DNA of 64,000 bases from Polytrichum commune (GCA_950295325.1 OX485807.1:9761001-9825000); one strand, 5' to 3'; counted from the stretch's first letter, positions 35,564 through 55,434 are shown. Notes: generated by a model from the sequence alone, not told the origin. Numbers and translations: made by a program.

Positions 35564-37011
35564 AAGCAAGAAAGTCATCTTCCAAAATAAATAAATAAAT
35601 AAAACCCGTCAACTTAAAACCATGTTGGCAGTGACAAATTGTAACAGGCGAGTCGTCAATCAGTATTTTAATTCACAGTAAAGTTCAAAATTTCTGGCCA
35701 ATACTGAGTACCATAATCTGAGCGTCGGCTAATCGCATTGGTGCAATGCAATCGCAAGTTGGAAGAAGGCGGTTAGAATCTCTCCTCTAAGCTTAATCCC
35801 GAATATCCTATGTGACCATAATATGATGATGAGTAGTTCGCTCTGACCCCTTTGACATTAGTTTGGATGTTTTCTTGATTGTTTCAACTATTTCTCTTGT
35901 TCATGTTCAAGTCTGCTATGTTCTGTCACGTGGTTTGGGCATCGGGTCATTGGCATTACGAACGGACACTTTATTCACGCCGGCCCCTTCAAAGGGACCG
36001 GAGTTTCTATCTATCTTCTGTCACGTGGATAATTTTGATTCAACAAAAGTTGCTTATTTTTGGATCAATTCAAATATGGGAGTGTGCTCTCAAATGGTTT
36101 ATAGTGGAACTAGTCCATGAACCAAAACTTGACATTTGTCACCTCCGCAATTTAGGGGCAAGATATCCTAAACATGTTTTTTTGTTGATCCCTATGTACA
36201 AACGATTCCCGGTTGATTTAAGATTTTGCATGACACTCAAATGCAACATATATAGAACATCTACGATTGGAATTTTTGGTTGGGCATGTGTTGCTGGGTG
36301 TATATCCATATGGAAGGTGCGCAATTGTGGCGATGCTGCCTCAAATTGCAAAGCTTCCCCAAAAAAATCACAAAATAATGGATTCAAGATTTGTGAGTTG
36401 ATTTGAGTAGGTGTACTACCCCCTCTTTTGAACGAGGGTAACATTTTGTCATTTGGAGATCATTCGAGTGGAGGTTCGATCCAAAAAACCAACCCTAATA
36501 TAATTTCTGAATCGTTGCCCCTCAAGACCACTGTTGGACATTCCTATTACAATCTACATAACATAACTTCACACACTTAAAATTTGGATTGTGAGTAGTC
36601 ACCCTTAACCTACAAACACCTATACAATTCGACTTGTCATAAAAAGCTTCAGATCTTCAGCTACGATCGCTGAAATTGAGGTCACATTTTTCTGGGCAGA
36701 TTTGAGGGAAATTGGGCGTGGGAAGTTAGGGGTTAAGCATAATCTCATGGGTGACAAAACCCCCCAAAATTCTTTCTGACAGAAGAGCAGTGCTTTCCGG
36801 TAACAAATCATGTGATTGCAGTTCATGTAAGGGCTTGTATCACTTTTGCAGATGCAATTCAAAATTTCACAACAGGCACATGGTTAGAGAGCAGGAACCA
36901 GGGCAGGGAAGCCTGGCCATTGTTCCCATGCAAGTGGCCCCTCCAGTCCTCTCTGGCCTCCAATGTTTTTGGATTTCCCAAAATGGCATCAAGGACCACA
37001 GGATACTACAC
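35564..37011. other. intergenic, nothing recognised
   Basis: A 175-codon plus-strand frame (35879-36406) is the longest open frame but has no recognisable domain, and its overlapping antisense frame is equally open, so I do not call a gene. Weak tRNA-promoter-like words occur near 35,720-35,790 and at 36473 ('ggttcgatcc'). Confidence 0.35.
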
Positions 37012-37226
37012 CGATTATCCCAATTAGTGTGTGTTATGCTATTCGGGGTTACGCAGTGCAATAACGTCTTACTCAGGAGTTCAATTTGTACGCATAAAAG
37101 TTTAATGGGTTGTTCAGACATTATAAAACATAAATGACCATACTTCGTAAATAATACATAGTTCTTATTATATAATTATAGCACTCTGTGGCTTTGAATA
37201 GTAACATGCACCAATTGGGATGGTTA
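37012..37226. mobile_element. inverted-repeat element J1
   Basis: The left end GATTATCCCAATTAGTGTGT-GTTA...TTCGGGGTTAC faces the right end 'tttgaatagtaacatgcaccaattgggatggt'. The same pattern and size recur at 55435-55649 (J2). The body is non-coding, and the target duplication is unclear. Confidence 0.65.
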
Positions 37227-37653
37227 GCGTATTGCCTACCTTACTAAAGTATGTGAGTCTTATGTGGTCAGTCTTGTTAATTGGGCACCTATACGTTACT
37301 TGAGTTGTATGTGGGAAGGCTTGTGATCAAGAATGAACATTTGAAGTGACATGTGATATAATGAGATTGGATTATGTGGCCAACATATAGGCATCATTAC
37401 AGGTTTGATGGTTAAGATTGTAAAAGGGTCTCATTGATAATTTTTGAGAATATATCAACTAGGAGGGTCCATGTGGGTTTTCTTAAGAGAAAGATAACTC
37501 TTTGCTTTTCACTCTAAAGATTGAGTTATGTAAAGTAACTTAGATATATGATGTAGCTGCCATGATACTTTACCCCCATTCTGATTACCGAAATCCACTT
37601 CAACTATTTCTTTTATAGAAGAAGAAGAACAACAAAAAGAACAAAAAATACTA

Positions 37654-38328
37654 CACTTAACATATCATTTAGTGTGCCAAGTTAATTAGAGTGGTCTTTG
37701 TGATTTGTCATGTAGCAACAAATGTCATATGACACCCACCAAATGATTACAAGACAATTAGTGTGGGTTGATGATGAATTGTGTGCACTGCACTAAATCA
37801 GATGTTTAGGACCACTTCACACACAAGACTGAGAGCCCGTGACCGGTCCACTTCAAGCACTCTCATCGGTGGAAAAAGCAGAGCCGGTCCAAGTTCACTT
37901 CACACTACGGTTGAGGGACCGACGGAGTAGTTGAATGCAAGATGGATGGTAGCGTCTACATGGATTCCTACATGGCATCGAATGGATCATGTTTCATGGT
38001 CACTTGGATTATTTTCAAAAACCACCTCTTGGACGTAGTAGGCCTAACACAAAACCCATTGGGAGACCATGGCACTCCGAACGCTCACAATCCTTGCTTT
38101 ATTCTATGTCATCACGTGTGAGGGCCCGCATGAATACAAATTCATTGAAATAGCATTTGGGTGAGGGCCCGGTCACACATGACTTCACCCTACACTTGAG
38201 GATCCGTGACCACACTACTACATGAGTTTGGAGGTGTGGTTGGGACGGCCTTTGGACACTTTCTTTTGGGCTCTCACAACTCCTTCATGGTCACGGCTCT
38301 TGGCTTGTGTGTGAAGTGGCCCTTCGTG
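37654..38328 (+). mobile_element. hairpin-tipped TA MITE K1, split by B3
   Basis: 37654-37808 aligns in antisense with K2 (46588-46771). Shared words are 'gtcatatgacaccc', 'gattacaagacaattagtg' (with changes) and 'gtgggttgatga'. The left tip CACTTAACAT-ATCATTTAGTG follows TA. The right tip breaks off after CACTAAATCAGATGTTTA, where B3 begins, and its expected last bases (GTG) appear after B3 at 38326-38328. B3 therefore inserted into the K1 tip. Confidence 0.7.
37809..38322 (+). mobile_element. Harbinger-like MITE, copy B3
   Basis: The element opens GGACCACTTCACACACAAGA and closes with the reverse complement of GGGCCACTTCACACACAAGC. The flanks TTA and TTC fit a 3-bp TTA duplication with one change. 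At 514 bp with both ends present, it is the best reference copy of the family in this window. It is non-coding. Confidence 0.85.
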
Positions 38329-38335
38329 TCGTCAG

Positions 38336-40312
38336 AAAAAAGAAAAGAAAAAGAGAAACAGTCGTCCTGTGCACCTGCGGGTTCTGGAACAGATGGCCAC
38401 TCAAAGGGGACGTGGCGTTCGTACATTGGCCAAGACCCTTTTCGATCTCGCCTGGAAAAACATCATGTGGGCTCTCTGACCAGCTTCTCAGGGCACGAGG
38501 CAAGGGGTTCCGAAACTGAAAAGTAACTTTGGGAACAGTGGCAGGCCCTGTGGATATATGGCATCCCATGGGACTCTGACATGTAACTTATATGGGTGGT
38601 AAATGGAATTTGCAACTAATACAGTAGCTCCCCTAATAGCTCAGCTCAACCCCACTCCACTCAACAAGAACGGGATTCCAAATTTGGAGGCTGGCTGCGC
38701 ATGCACTTATAAGTTATTCTGTAAATAAAACCTGTTGACATTAAATTTATAGTGAACAATGAGAAACCGTCACAAATTGCCATCCACTTTGACTCATAAA
38801 CTACGTTTTCCTGCAGCCTTTCTAGCTAGCTTCCAAGCAGCTTGCTTATATATATATATATATATATACTCTACTGTATGTATGTATGTATATATATATG
38901 AATCCCCGGCCCTCAAGTCTGCACATTCTTCAACACATTCTCCTTTCCTGCGAGGCGCTGTATGTGCAATGAATGGGACAAAGTATGCGGCTGCTTTGAC
39001 CTGTGCTTTTGAGAGCCAGAATCGATCACCACATGCACCAGCCTTGTGTTAAGTTTAAGTTAATGAATGAGTATAATAGCGCGGTCGGCGGCATAACTTA
39101 CTCCATCAATGCAGTACTACTGCAGGCACTTGAAAAAGTCCACGCGAGAGGAGAGGGGCCGGGCTTGCCTGCCATTGATTTTCACACATTCGCAGATAGA
39201 AAATCAAATCCTGGGTTTGCACGCTTTGACAGTTAATCATCTTGGTAGCTGGCACTATATAGAACACCGTTTGCAGTATGTAACTCAGTGCCACTTACTA
39301 CTTGGGATCGATCAGGCAATGGTATCAATTCTTGCTGTAGATTTGGTATTCTACCAACAAAAGGTCATATAGGTTGCTTGAACATTTATAAAACATGAAC
39401 GATTTCACTTGGTAAAAAAGTTGTCTTCCACATAAAAAAAATTTATAGCATACCGCAACTTCGAATCGTAAGTGACACTACATACCATAAAGAGTGCGGT
39501 AGAAAACAATGAACGAGGAGAAACTACTGTGGCCCACAGTACTAGGACTATGTATAGTCGAAGCACAAGTTTCTGGTGAGGACCCATTGGGAACTTTATA
39601 GAGTGCCATAATTTTGGTCGAGCTTTGGACTAAATTTCCATAAGGTCGAAATCAATAATGTCATGACACATGTCTTTGTTTCTTTTATACTAAACTAAGG
39701 AGGAATGAGTGGTTATGACAGAATCTAGACATTGGTGTTATGCTCGGGCCAACTTTTGGCTTCAAAAATTCACAATATTTTTGAATTAAGGAATAAAATT
39801 ACCGGAAAAATTTACAGTCCTCCTTAATTATTTCTATCTTCGTACACAGGATAAATTTGCACCGCCTTGTACTTCTCCAGATCTGGCGCAGAATCGGTTA
39901 TGGGTGCCTCTACTCTAGTGTAGTTTGCCATACCTATTCTCTCACCTGTGTGATTTGAATTATGTCATGGTTTGTTGCCATTGACACCGACTATTGGGTC
40001 ACGAGTTGTATGCCCATCGCACTATGGCCAAAGTGACATGTCCCATTAGAAAAACCAAAAAAAACACACTGATTGGAGGGACGTCACACAACAGGTCGAT
40101 TTCAAGCTTTGCATTATGAGATCAAGAATCCGAGATGCCAAGTGAAGCGCATTAGAAAATGACATGCCTTAAGGAAGGTAACGTAAGAATTGCAAGAGGT
40201 GTGAAAACCAATCCAGTACACTATTTCGTCTAGTTAGTGCAGGTTAGCATATGGAGTTTACGTATTGCTGTAACATTTTACTGAGAGTACCATTTTTTAT
40301 CCAAATAACATA
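38336..40312. other. intergenic with TA and TGTA microsatellites
   Basis: A (TA)n run at 38849-38867 and a (TGTA)n run at 38877-38890 are visible. No gene was recognised; the open frames are short. Confidence 0.45.
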
Positions 40313-40658
40313 AGCACACTAAATATGATATTTAGTGCCATATGGTATTTAATGCCACTATAGTAACTTCTTGTGAACAAATATTGTCATGGATGTTGGA
40401 TGTGTTCATCCATTGACCAAAATCCTACCTTCTCTTGTCAACAACTTGTGATGAAATGTTGTCATGGATGACTAAAATTTGGATGAAAAATCACTTGGTA
40501 AGTGACAGTAATTGCCACACTGTTAAACCTTTAATCTCCTACAAGGCATGACAAATCGTGTAGGATTAATACTTAGTGTTGGTGACACCATACTGCCGTT
40601 TACAATTAGTATTGAGCAAGACAATTAGAATTGGTGACACTAAATATCATATTTAGTG
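40313..40658 (+). mobile_element. hairpin-tipped TA MITE I2
   Basis: The left tip is CACTAAATAT-G-ATATTTAGTG (after AGCA), and the right tip is its inverted copy ending ATATTTAGTG. TA lies at 40311-40312 and 40659-40660. Each tip is itself a palindrome with 10-bp perfect arms and one central base. The 346-bp body is non-coding. This is the clearest example of the group. Confidence 0.85.
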
Positions 40659-40660
40659 TA

Positions 40661-41661
40661 GTAGGTATGCACACCGAAGAATATGATGTAAGTTAGTTGG
40701 TGAAAAATGATGATGTCGGTACAAAATTATAACAACACGTAACTCCAAATGGTAGCCCACACTAATTAAACAAAATAGTGTAGACGTTAACTCATTAATC
40801 TCAACAGGTTTCCACTCGTTGTCAATTGTTTGGTGTCAACTACAGCAGGTGTTTCATGGACAAGTGGAAATGCGCCATGCAATTGTAATAGTCACACCAC
40901 ATCATAGTTTTTAAAGTTTGCAAAGGTGCTCCAATTCACTCTAAACTTTTCCTCACTTGTGTAATAACTCTGAAGCAACCCGTAGGCCGAAAGGCTGCCA
41001 AATAATGCAAACAAGCTATTCTCAAATTCCTAACATGGGCATCTTGCTTATTATAGAAGGACCAGCAATACAATGTGATTGAAAACACAACAACAGCCAT
41101 AGGGTGCACAAAAATGATCAAGTATTGAAGGTTTTTGGGAAAACTCCAATCATTTGCAAAAGAAACTGTACATATGATGCTTTAGGAAATTGACAACAAA
41201 CAAAGTTTGCCTCATTTCCACTACAATACTAGCCAAAAATTGATGCCATGCTGTCACATCAGCTGTTGAACTGATGAAACGGTTTCCACATCAGACCAAA
41301 CACTCTGCACCAGTTGTTCCAAAAATCATGCCCTTCTTCAGCCTGCAAACAAAGCAACAATTTGCAATCAACGACAAGTTTACCTGGGACAGTATAATTA
41401 AAGGTCCTCGTTAATCAAACGACTGACTGCAAGGTGAAGCAATCCAAAGCGTTCGCAACGTAATGAATGCATACACATCAGCACCACCGATTCATCTCAA
41501 CACCAGTAAATGCACAAACCATGAAACCAATTACGAGCACTGCATGCACCAAGGCTCACAATTCATCAAAAAGCAATCAAGCAAGAAAAACTCAAAGCAG
41601 ACGAGTGATCCACTTCGACGTACGTGTGCAATCTCCTTGTTATACGGAGAAGTACGTTAAC
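40661..41661. other. intergenic, 3' flank of the dehydrin-like gene
   Basis: Residual MITE words ('cccacactaatt', 'aatagtgtag') occur at 40757-40786. The last few hundred bases before 41662 are presumably the 3' UTR and downstream flank of the minus-strand gene. No other gene was recognised. Confidence 0.4.
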
Positions 41662-42590
41662 TTATGTGTGGCCCGTCAGTTTTGCCTTGGCTTTCGAAAT
41701 CAATCCTCCTCCAGTCCCGGTCGTTCCCGTGTTCACTCCCCCCATCCCATATTCATTGTCTACAACCCCATACCGAGCGCCCTGGCCAGTGGCTCCCAAA
41801 CCAGCATCACCACCATACCCAGTCTCAGTACCATACGAATTGACCCCATCACCGGTTCCGGTTCCGGTTCCCAGCGTGGTTCCATATCCGGTTCCGGTTC
41901 CATACCCAGTCCGGTGCCCAGGGACGCCAGTAACATCGTCCTCCACTCGTCCCACTACTCCTTGATTGCCAGTTCCATACCCAGTGCCGGTGGTGTTGTA
42001 CCCAGTGCCGGTGCCATGGCCAGGAACACCAGTCACCGCATCCTCAACTTTACCGATGACACCTTGATGGCCAGTGCCATAGCCGGTGCCTCCCGTAGAT
42101 GTCAAGCCATCTCCAGTGCCATAGCCAGTTCCGCTCGTATTGTTGTAGGGCGGATTCATGCCAGTTGTGGCAGAGCCCGAATGAATGCCAGTGCCTGCAC
42201 CAACTCCGTACAAATCATATGCATCTGCGCCACACCAGAACTCAAAATTTAACAACAGGATGGTTGCATTCTCATAACATCATCAGCAGTTGAAAAATGG
42301 TGATGATTCCTCTTCCACCTAATTCAATACGTGTATGTTCATCATCAGCACGCAACCTACGTATTCTCCACATAAGAATTGTTGGCAAAGCATTTCTCAG
42401 TGGGTCAAGTCCTTAATTGTGACTACAAAAAATTCAATCCAGTTGCAAGTTCTTTTGGTACTAATGGCAAAATTAATTTATTACCTGTTCCATAACCATT
42501 TCCTGCTGTGTGACGGTGACCTCCAACGCCAAGAGCTCCCTTCACCTTGTCACCAAGGGACCTCTTCTCAACATAGCCTGTCCCGTCCAT
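41662..42590 (-). CDS. dehydrin-like LEA protein, 222 aa, two exons
   Basis: Exons are 42590-42485 and 42224-41662, joined by a 260-bp GT-AG intron that restores frame (Asp36 split). Dehydrins are hydrophilic, disordered proteins that protect membranes and enzymes during drying or cold. Visible blocks are an N-terminal lysine-rich motif EKRSLGDKVKGALG (8-21), two K-segment-like repeats (GVIGKVEDAVTGVPGH at 90-105 and GVVGRVEDDVTGVPGH at 124-139), a Y-like VVDNEYGMGG and a C-terminal GGLISKAKAKLTGHT. Between them are many GTGYGTG repeats. The classical EKKGIMDKIKEKLPG segment is absent and I see no poly-Ser tract, so the assignment rests on weak K-like motifs and composition. I chose the MDGTGY start because dehydrins commonly begin there; an in-frame ATG at 42722 would add 44 hydrophobic residues that do not fit. 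Confidence 0.8.
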
Positions 42591-42780
42591 ACTGGAGACT
42601 CTTGAAACCTGCTTGATTTTGAGAGTGTGTGAAAATAAGAATGGAAGGGCAATGTATGGTGTTATGGCAGTGACGAGGGTACGCTGAAGAAACTGTTGCT
42701 GCAAGAGATTGCGATTCTGCAATGTATGAAGGTGGTGATCAGTGTCTGTGATTTTAGTCGATGAGGTTTGAACGTGAGAA

Positions 42781-42788
42781 GTTATATA
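42781..42788 (-). promoter_or_regulatory. TATA-like box of the dehydrin-like gene
   Basis: The minus strand reads TATATAAC, about 190 bp upstream of the chosen start. It would place transcription initiation near 42750-42760. An ACGTG core (plus strand, 42772-42776) lies beside it. Confidence 0.5.
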
Positions 42789-43337
42789 CTAGATCTTGAT
42801 CGCTAGGTGTCCAGGAGTTCCTGAAGTTGTGGGAACTTCACAGCCATGTGTCTGTATCCCCAAAACAGAGGAAGTGATCAACGGGCTGGAGATCAAATGA
42901 GGAGCTGCCACTGGGAGATCTTGTGGGCGCTGACACGCACACATGAAGGATCTAGCAAGTGATGCGCAAAGATCATTTATCAAGTGACACTATACTATCT
43001 TGAACTGGGTGTGTTCTGTGTGTTGGAGTCCTGTGTTTCTGCCGTCTGTAATTTCTCTCAAGCTTACTGTTCTTGACTCATACTTTTAAGGACTTATTTA
43101 GGAGAAGAAAGGGTACTTTTACTGTATAGTATTCAGGCAATTTAACATGTTTGCTGAGAGGAGGATGATGGTGTTGCACTTGTAAGAGAGTTTTTGTTGC
43201 ATTTTCATCCTACATCTTAGACTTGTTGCATACCCGGTGTACACACAAAGGAGCAGTCTCCTTGTCTAGTGGATGAATCGTGCCTCTTGGGTTTAGTTGG
43301 ATTTGATGTAATGATACTACCAGAACATATTATTCAG

Positions 43338-43345
43338 CCACGTGG
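43338..43345. promoter_or_regulatory. G-box/ABRE-like CCACGTGG
   Basis: A perfect 8-bp palindrome containing the ACGTG core lies about 750 bp upstream of the dehydrin-like start. Abscisic-acid-responsive bZIP factors bind such sites. Its distance makes the role uncertain. Confidence 0.4.
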
Positions 43346-45972
43346 ATCGCTTCCATGACCCTAGAATATGTCAATTTTATTTTGTGGACCTTGAACAAAG
43401 TAAGAATACCTACTTATTATTCAGGTTGACATTTGGAAATTTGGGTAGAGTTATACTTGTGGCACTATTCACAGGAAACATTGTTCATCCCAATATTATT
43501 CATCAAACATACTATTCATAACAACACTATCATTGAAAACATTATTCACAATATTTCATATTATTCAAAACGGGATCATTTTCTTCCTATTTTTTAAGTT
43601 TCTTTCCGTGAAAGTAAGATAGTGGAAGCCCATGTTAAATGATAAATGTAGAATGAAACATAACCATGCATCTGAATAATGTTATGACAGTTGTGGCAGT
43701 AATGAAATCTGGATAATGAAGAGCCTTACTTCTTGTGCCTGAAGATTGTAGATAGTTGTGGAAAATGGCGCTTGAAATCTTTTCTTGCAGTCCTTTCCGA
43801 GTTTGTGTTTTCAGGCCCAGCCACTGGCTACAGAAGTGTTTTGGGAGTTGACTCCTGGGTCAAAAAAGTTGCGTATGTCTGGGTGGGGGAGAATTCTTTG
43901 GGCTCGAAGTAAAGAAGGGACCAAAGATACGCTTTTCGACAGGACCAAGTGTCAGTTCTGCCATGTGTTGCATGCACAAGCCGCTCCAATGTGGCCACAT
44001 GGCCATGGCTGAGTTGGAAGCTTAGTAGGACTGGATAAAACATTGCAGAAGAGAATTGTTATCTGAACGATTCAAGTATTGCTAAGTTCCTAGATTAACA
44101 GGAGACAACCCGTAGTCGGTCCCTTTCCTTAATCGGACACCTAATTTGAGTGGCATGTGATTAGGTGTGGCTTCAAGAACGGATACCAAAGAGATACATT
44201 TTCGAAAGAGATCACACTATGTGCTCAACATGATGAAAGCTATTCTAGGTTAAATAGTTCATGATAATTGGGCGGGATCTATATGACAATTCAATGAGCA
44301 TGAGAATCTTCACTTTGATATTCAATTAGATATTCATGTGAGCTCCAAAAATTATGAAGAAAGTGGCTACGAACTAAATTTTGGATATGGTAACATCATC
44401 AAACATGCAAGATTTGATACTCCCAACATCATACTATGAGGTGCTATGCATCACATGCCACTCAACCACAATTATTGAGATCATTGTAGATGGGTTGATA
44501 GGACAGGTGACACTCAGTGCAACACAAATTTCACTCATTAAAATGGCACAACAAATCAGATGTTTGGCATAGTGAACTAAATAGCTAATGAACTCAAATA
44601 GGTAATAGCACTCAGCTGGAACAAGAGTATCTCTCAGAACTGACATCAAGCAAATCTGTAAAAAGGCCCCACTGACATTCTGCACATATCACGTCACCAC
44701 TTCAAATGCCATAACATAATTTCCGTGTGGAAATATGTGCGGTACCAATAATACAAAAACATCAAAAAAATTACTTAAAATATGTCACCTAGATACTAAG
44801 AAACTAGGGTAAAAGGTAGGGATAGAAAAGACACATGTTAAGTTTTCAGGGAGAGCTGTTACCTACACTGGCAAGAGTACGATTGCAAAATGACTGTCAT
44901 ACACATGTATAGAAAAAGTAGCATCTTCTTAAAAACACCATATGATAGTTTCAAGGATATTTATGTTCAATCTCTGTGTGGTAACAGGTTCACCGGAATT
45001 CAACCAAACATATGCAAATAACAGAAGAAACTAGAGTTACTTTTCCCAGGAACATATGCCAAGTTAAGGACAAGTTGCACACACTAAGAAAGGAGCACAC
45101 GGATGTGCCTAGAGCAAGACTCACGAGTATTATGAGAGTACACTTAGACCACAACATGTTAAAATTGAGAAACGAAGAGACATGCCTTCAATTTACAACA
45201 CTAAAATTCATGAATAATTCTAGTAGAATAGAAGAAGAGGCACCTGAATTGCACGGTGGCCTTTGCACACTCATGCCTCAAAACTACTTTGTAATAAATT
45301 GCAATGGTTGTAGCAAGTGAAGAACACATTGTTTCCACTGCCACTATGGCTTAAACATATGTGCACGTCAAGGAAGAGAAAGATTACATTTATTCTTCGC
45401 AAAATATACATCACATGTGCTACACAAAATGGGGTGATTACAGAAAGCAGATCTGGTATGGAACTTGCAAGGGTTGAGGAGTAGATGCTCAAGCCTTTTT
45501 CCCTATGAGGACTCACTGGCACAAACCTGTAACTGCATGTACAATTTCAAACTGAAGCCTCTCAAGATGACATGATGGCTATGAGACCTGATTAGAGACA
45601 GACCCAAAAATTAACAGGGTTCGTAACTTGCAATCTCTCAGAATTAAAACCACACCTAGTAATTTTTTTTCTTATTTCAGAGAAAACAAAAGACTGTCAA
45701 ACCCCCCAATCACATCTGACCTGTCTGATAGTAGAAACAGTAAGCCAATCCAACAAAATAAATACCAATCTCCTGCAACAGTGAAGTTGTTGCCTTTCAG
45801 GGCCTTTGTATCGGCCTCACCAGTTCACAGAACCCCATCAATTATGCACATAAGACACCTCACCCTCTTCTTAGGGGAAACTAATTTTCATTGTGGTCAA
45901 AACAGGTGAGCAAGGCGGGTAAAAGGGTTAGAAGGAAAAAGAAAAGGAGGGAAGCAACCATGATGGCCTGAA
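43346..45972. other. intergenic between dehydrin-like and BSK genes
   Basis: At 43490-43575 'attattca' recurs several times in a degenerate pattern, and 43669-43686 ends like element C (TCTGAATAATGTTATG), so a decayed C-like element is likely. 45400-45972 probably includes the BSK 3' UTR; a possible minus-strand AATAAA lies at 45389-45394. No further gene was recognised. Confidence 0.4.
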
Positions 45973-53854
<7,882 letters not shown>

Positions 53855-54198
53855 CCCTCTGCCCCTCTAAGGCGCAGCCCGCGCCAGCTCGGCCTTCTGT
53901 TTCTCCCTCCCTCTTCCTACCCTTGCCTCTCTCCAGCTCTGCTAACTGCCCCCCCACGCGCTCAATCTGCCATGCTCGCCACCAATCCAGCTTCCTCACA
54001 ATTTCTCCGTTTGTCTCCGTTGCCAAACGGTTCCTCCCCGTCAAACTCCAATGGCAAATGAGAGCTCACTTCTAACCCTCCACAACCTCACTTCCGCGCC
54101 TCACAAGATCAATGTGAGGGTGACCTCGATCGAGCTCTTCCCCTCAATAGCTTACTTCCCTTCCACCATGGATCCCTCCCTCCACCTACCTGTCTCTC

Positions 54199-54247
<49 letters not shown>

Positions 54248-55030
54248 TTCTCTCTATCTCCCTATCCACCTGCACTTGCTCCAGTCTTCAGCTCCAACAC
54301 TGTCGCACTTCTCCCGCAACGCGATCGCAAAAAAACAAAAAAAAAACAAAATCAGAGTCCCTTAAAGGCACCGGCCACCCGTCCCACCCCCGACCTCGCA
54401 ATAGAAACGCTCAATCTGCGCACACCCCACATGAGCTGATCGCGCAAAAACGCTTCCCGGTTCGGGCCAGCCGCACCAAAAACCCAACCCCCAAAACCAC
54501 CAACCAAACAAACAAACTGATCCCCCTAACACCCCCCTCCCCCTCCCCCTTCTGTTTCTGTTGCTTCCTGCGTCTGTGTCTCTGTGCGTCTCTGTGAGTC
54601 TCTGTGCGCCCTGTCACGCTTACTGCTGTTGGCGTAAGTCACCTGCACACAGAGCCAGACAGAGTGGCAGGTGCGAGGCTCCGAGGTGCGATGGAAATCA
54701 ATCTGGCGAGAACAACGTCTCCGACACAACCTGGCTTCCGACTCCACGCCCAGCAGTAGCAGTAGCAGCAGCAACAGCAGCAGCTGCGATTGCGCTGTTG
54801 TGTTCGACCTCGGCCGACGAGGCATCTGGATTGCCAAGCCTGGCGCAGCGTGGGCCGGGCCGGGCCGGGCCGGAATGGGCTCCCCAGCCCGGCCTGGCCT
54901 GGGCAGGGGTGCGGAAATGGATGGATGAATAGATAAATGGATGAATGGGTGGACGGGCCCGGGCTGACCCCACACGTGCTGGGCCCTGCCCGTCTGGGTC
55001 AAAAACCCGCGGTCGGTATGTAGTTCCAGG
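53855..55030 (-). promoter_or_regulatory. GC-rich leader/promoter region of BSK
   Basis: Upstream of the BSK start the base composition rises sharply over about 1.1 kb. The stretch holds a (CT)n tract at 54182-54244, a CAG-rich patch at 54750-54786 and 'gccgggccgg' repeats near 54855-54872. On the transcribed strand the CT tract is a GA repeat, a frequent feature of plant 5' leaders. No TATA box was identified, and the transcription start is not fixed. Open frames here are composition artefacts. Confidence 0.55.
54182..54244. repeat. (CT)n microsatellite
   Basis: About thirty CT units with one CCC interruption, located about 330 bp upstream of the BSK start codon. Confidence 0.95.
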
Positions 55031-55240
55031 GCTAGCAGGTGGGAAGGCTCAGACTAGACCAGAGTAAAGCCCCTCTCCATATTTCCTCTTCGCCTTTGTT
55101 AATCAACGCGCCTCTATTCTCCTGCATCATAATAATAATAAGCATAGTACCCCCCATTATGAGATTATGATCAGGCAATCGGAGCCGTTCAAATATGGTC
55201 TAAGGCCTTTTCCTTATGCCACTGCATGCTTCTCCCCCAT

Positions 55241-55421
55241 AATGCCACCCCCCCCCTCCCTCATGCATTACTTAGTACATTAGTAACCAGTGCCTAAGGT
55301 AGATTAGTGGGTCCTAAATGGTCACTTTTTGTACCCCCCCTCCTCCCTCATGCATTACTTAGTGTACATTAGTAACCAGTGCCTAAGGTAGATTAGCGGG
55401 TCTTAAATGGTCACTTTTTGG
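55241..55421 (+). repeat. two-copy tandem duplication, about 88 bp
   Basis: 55241-55333 and 55334-55421 both run from a C run through 'ccctcatgcattacttag', 'acattagtaaccagtgccta', 'aggtagattag(t/c)gggtc' and 'taaatggtcactttttg'. The copies differ by only a few bases, so the duplication is recent. No gene is involved. Confidence 0.9.
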
Positions 55422-55434
55422 TCCCGACTACACA

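Noticed and set aside
35718-35800. tRNA-like stretch ('cggctaatcgcattggtgca', 'ggttagaatctctcc')
   Set aside because: It does not fold into a cloverleaf and both box motifs are imperfect. It is at most a very old SINE relic.
35879-36406. 175-codon plus-strand open frame
   Set aside because: No recognisable motif, and the opposite strand is equally open. Treated as chance.
36473-36482. 'ggttcgatcc', a perfect-looking B box suggesting a SINE
   Set aside because: No matching A box lies at the proper distance, there is no poly-A or poly-T tail, and no second copy was found in the window.
41467-42252. 261-codon plus-strand open frame rich in Ser/Gly
   Set aside because: It is antisense to the dehydrin-like exon 2. 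The repetitive GTGYGTG coding keeps other frames open, and the minus strand has the splice sites and recognisable motifs.
42591-42722. Upstream in-frame ATG extending the dehydrin-like protein by 44 residues
   Set aside because: The extension is hydrophobic and unlike any dehydrin, while MDGTGY is a plausible native start. A 5' UTR intron acceptor (AAGCAG) also lies in this stretch.
44491-44580. Possible further K-type MITE ('gtgacactcagtgcaacacaaa', 'aatcagatgtttggcatag')
   Set aside because: The similarity is limited to a few words, and no inverted ends or TA flanks could be defined.
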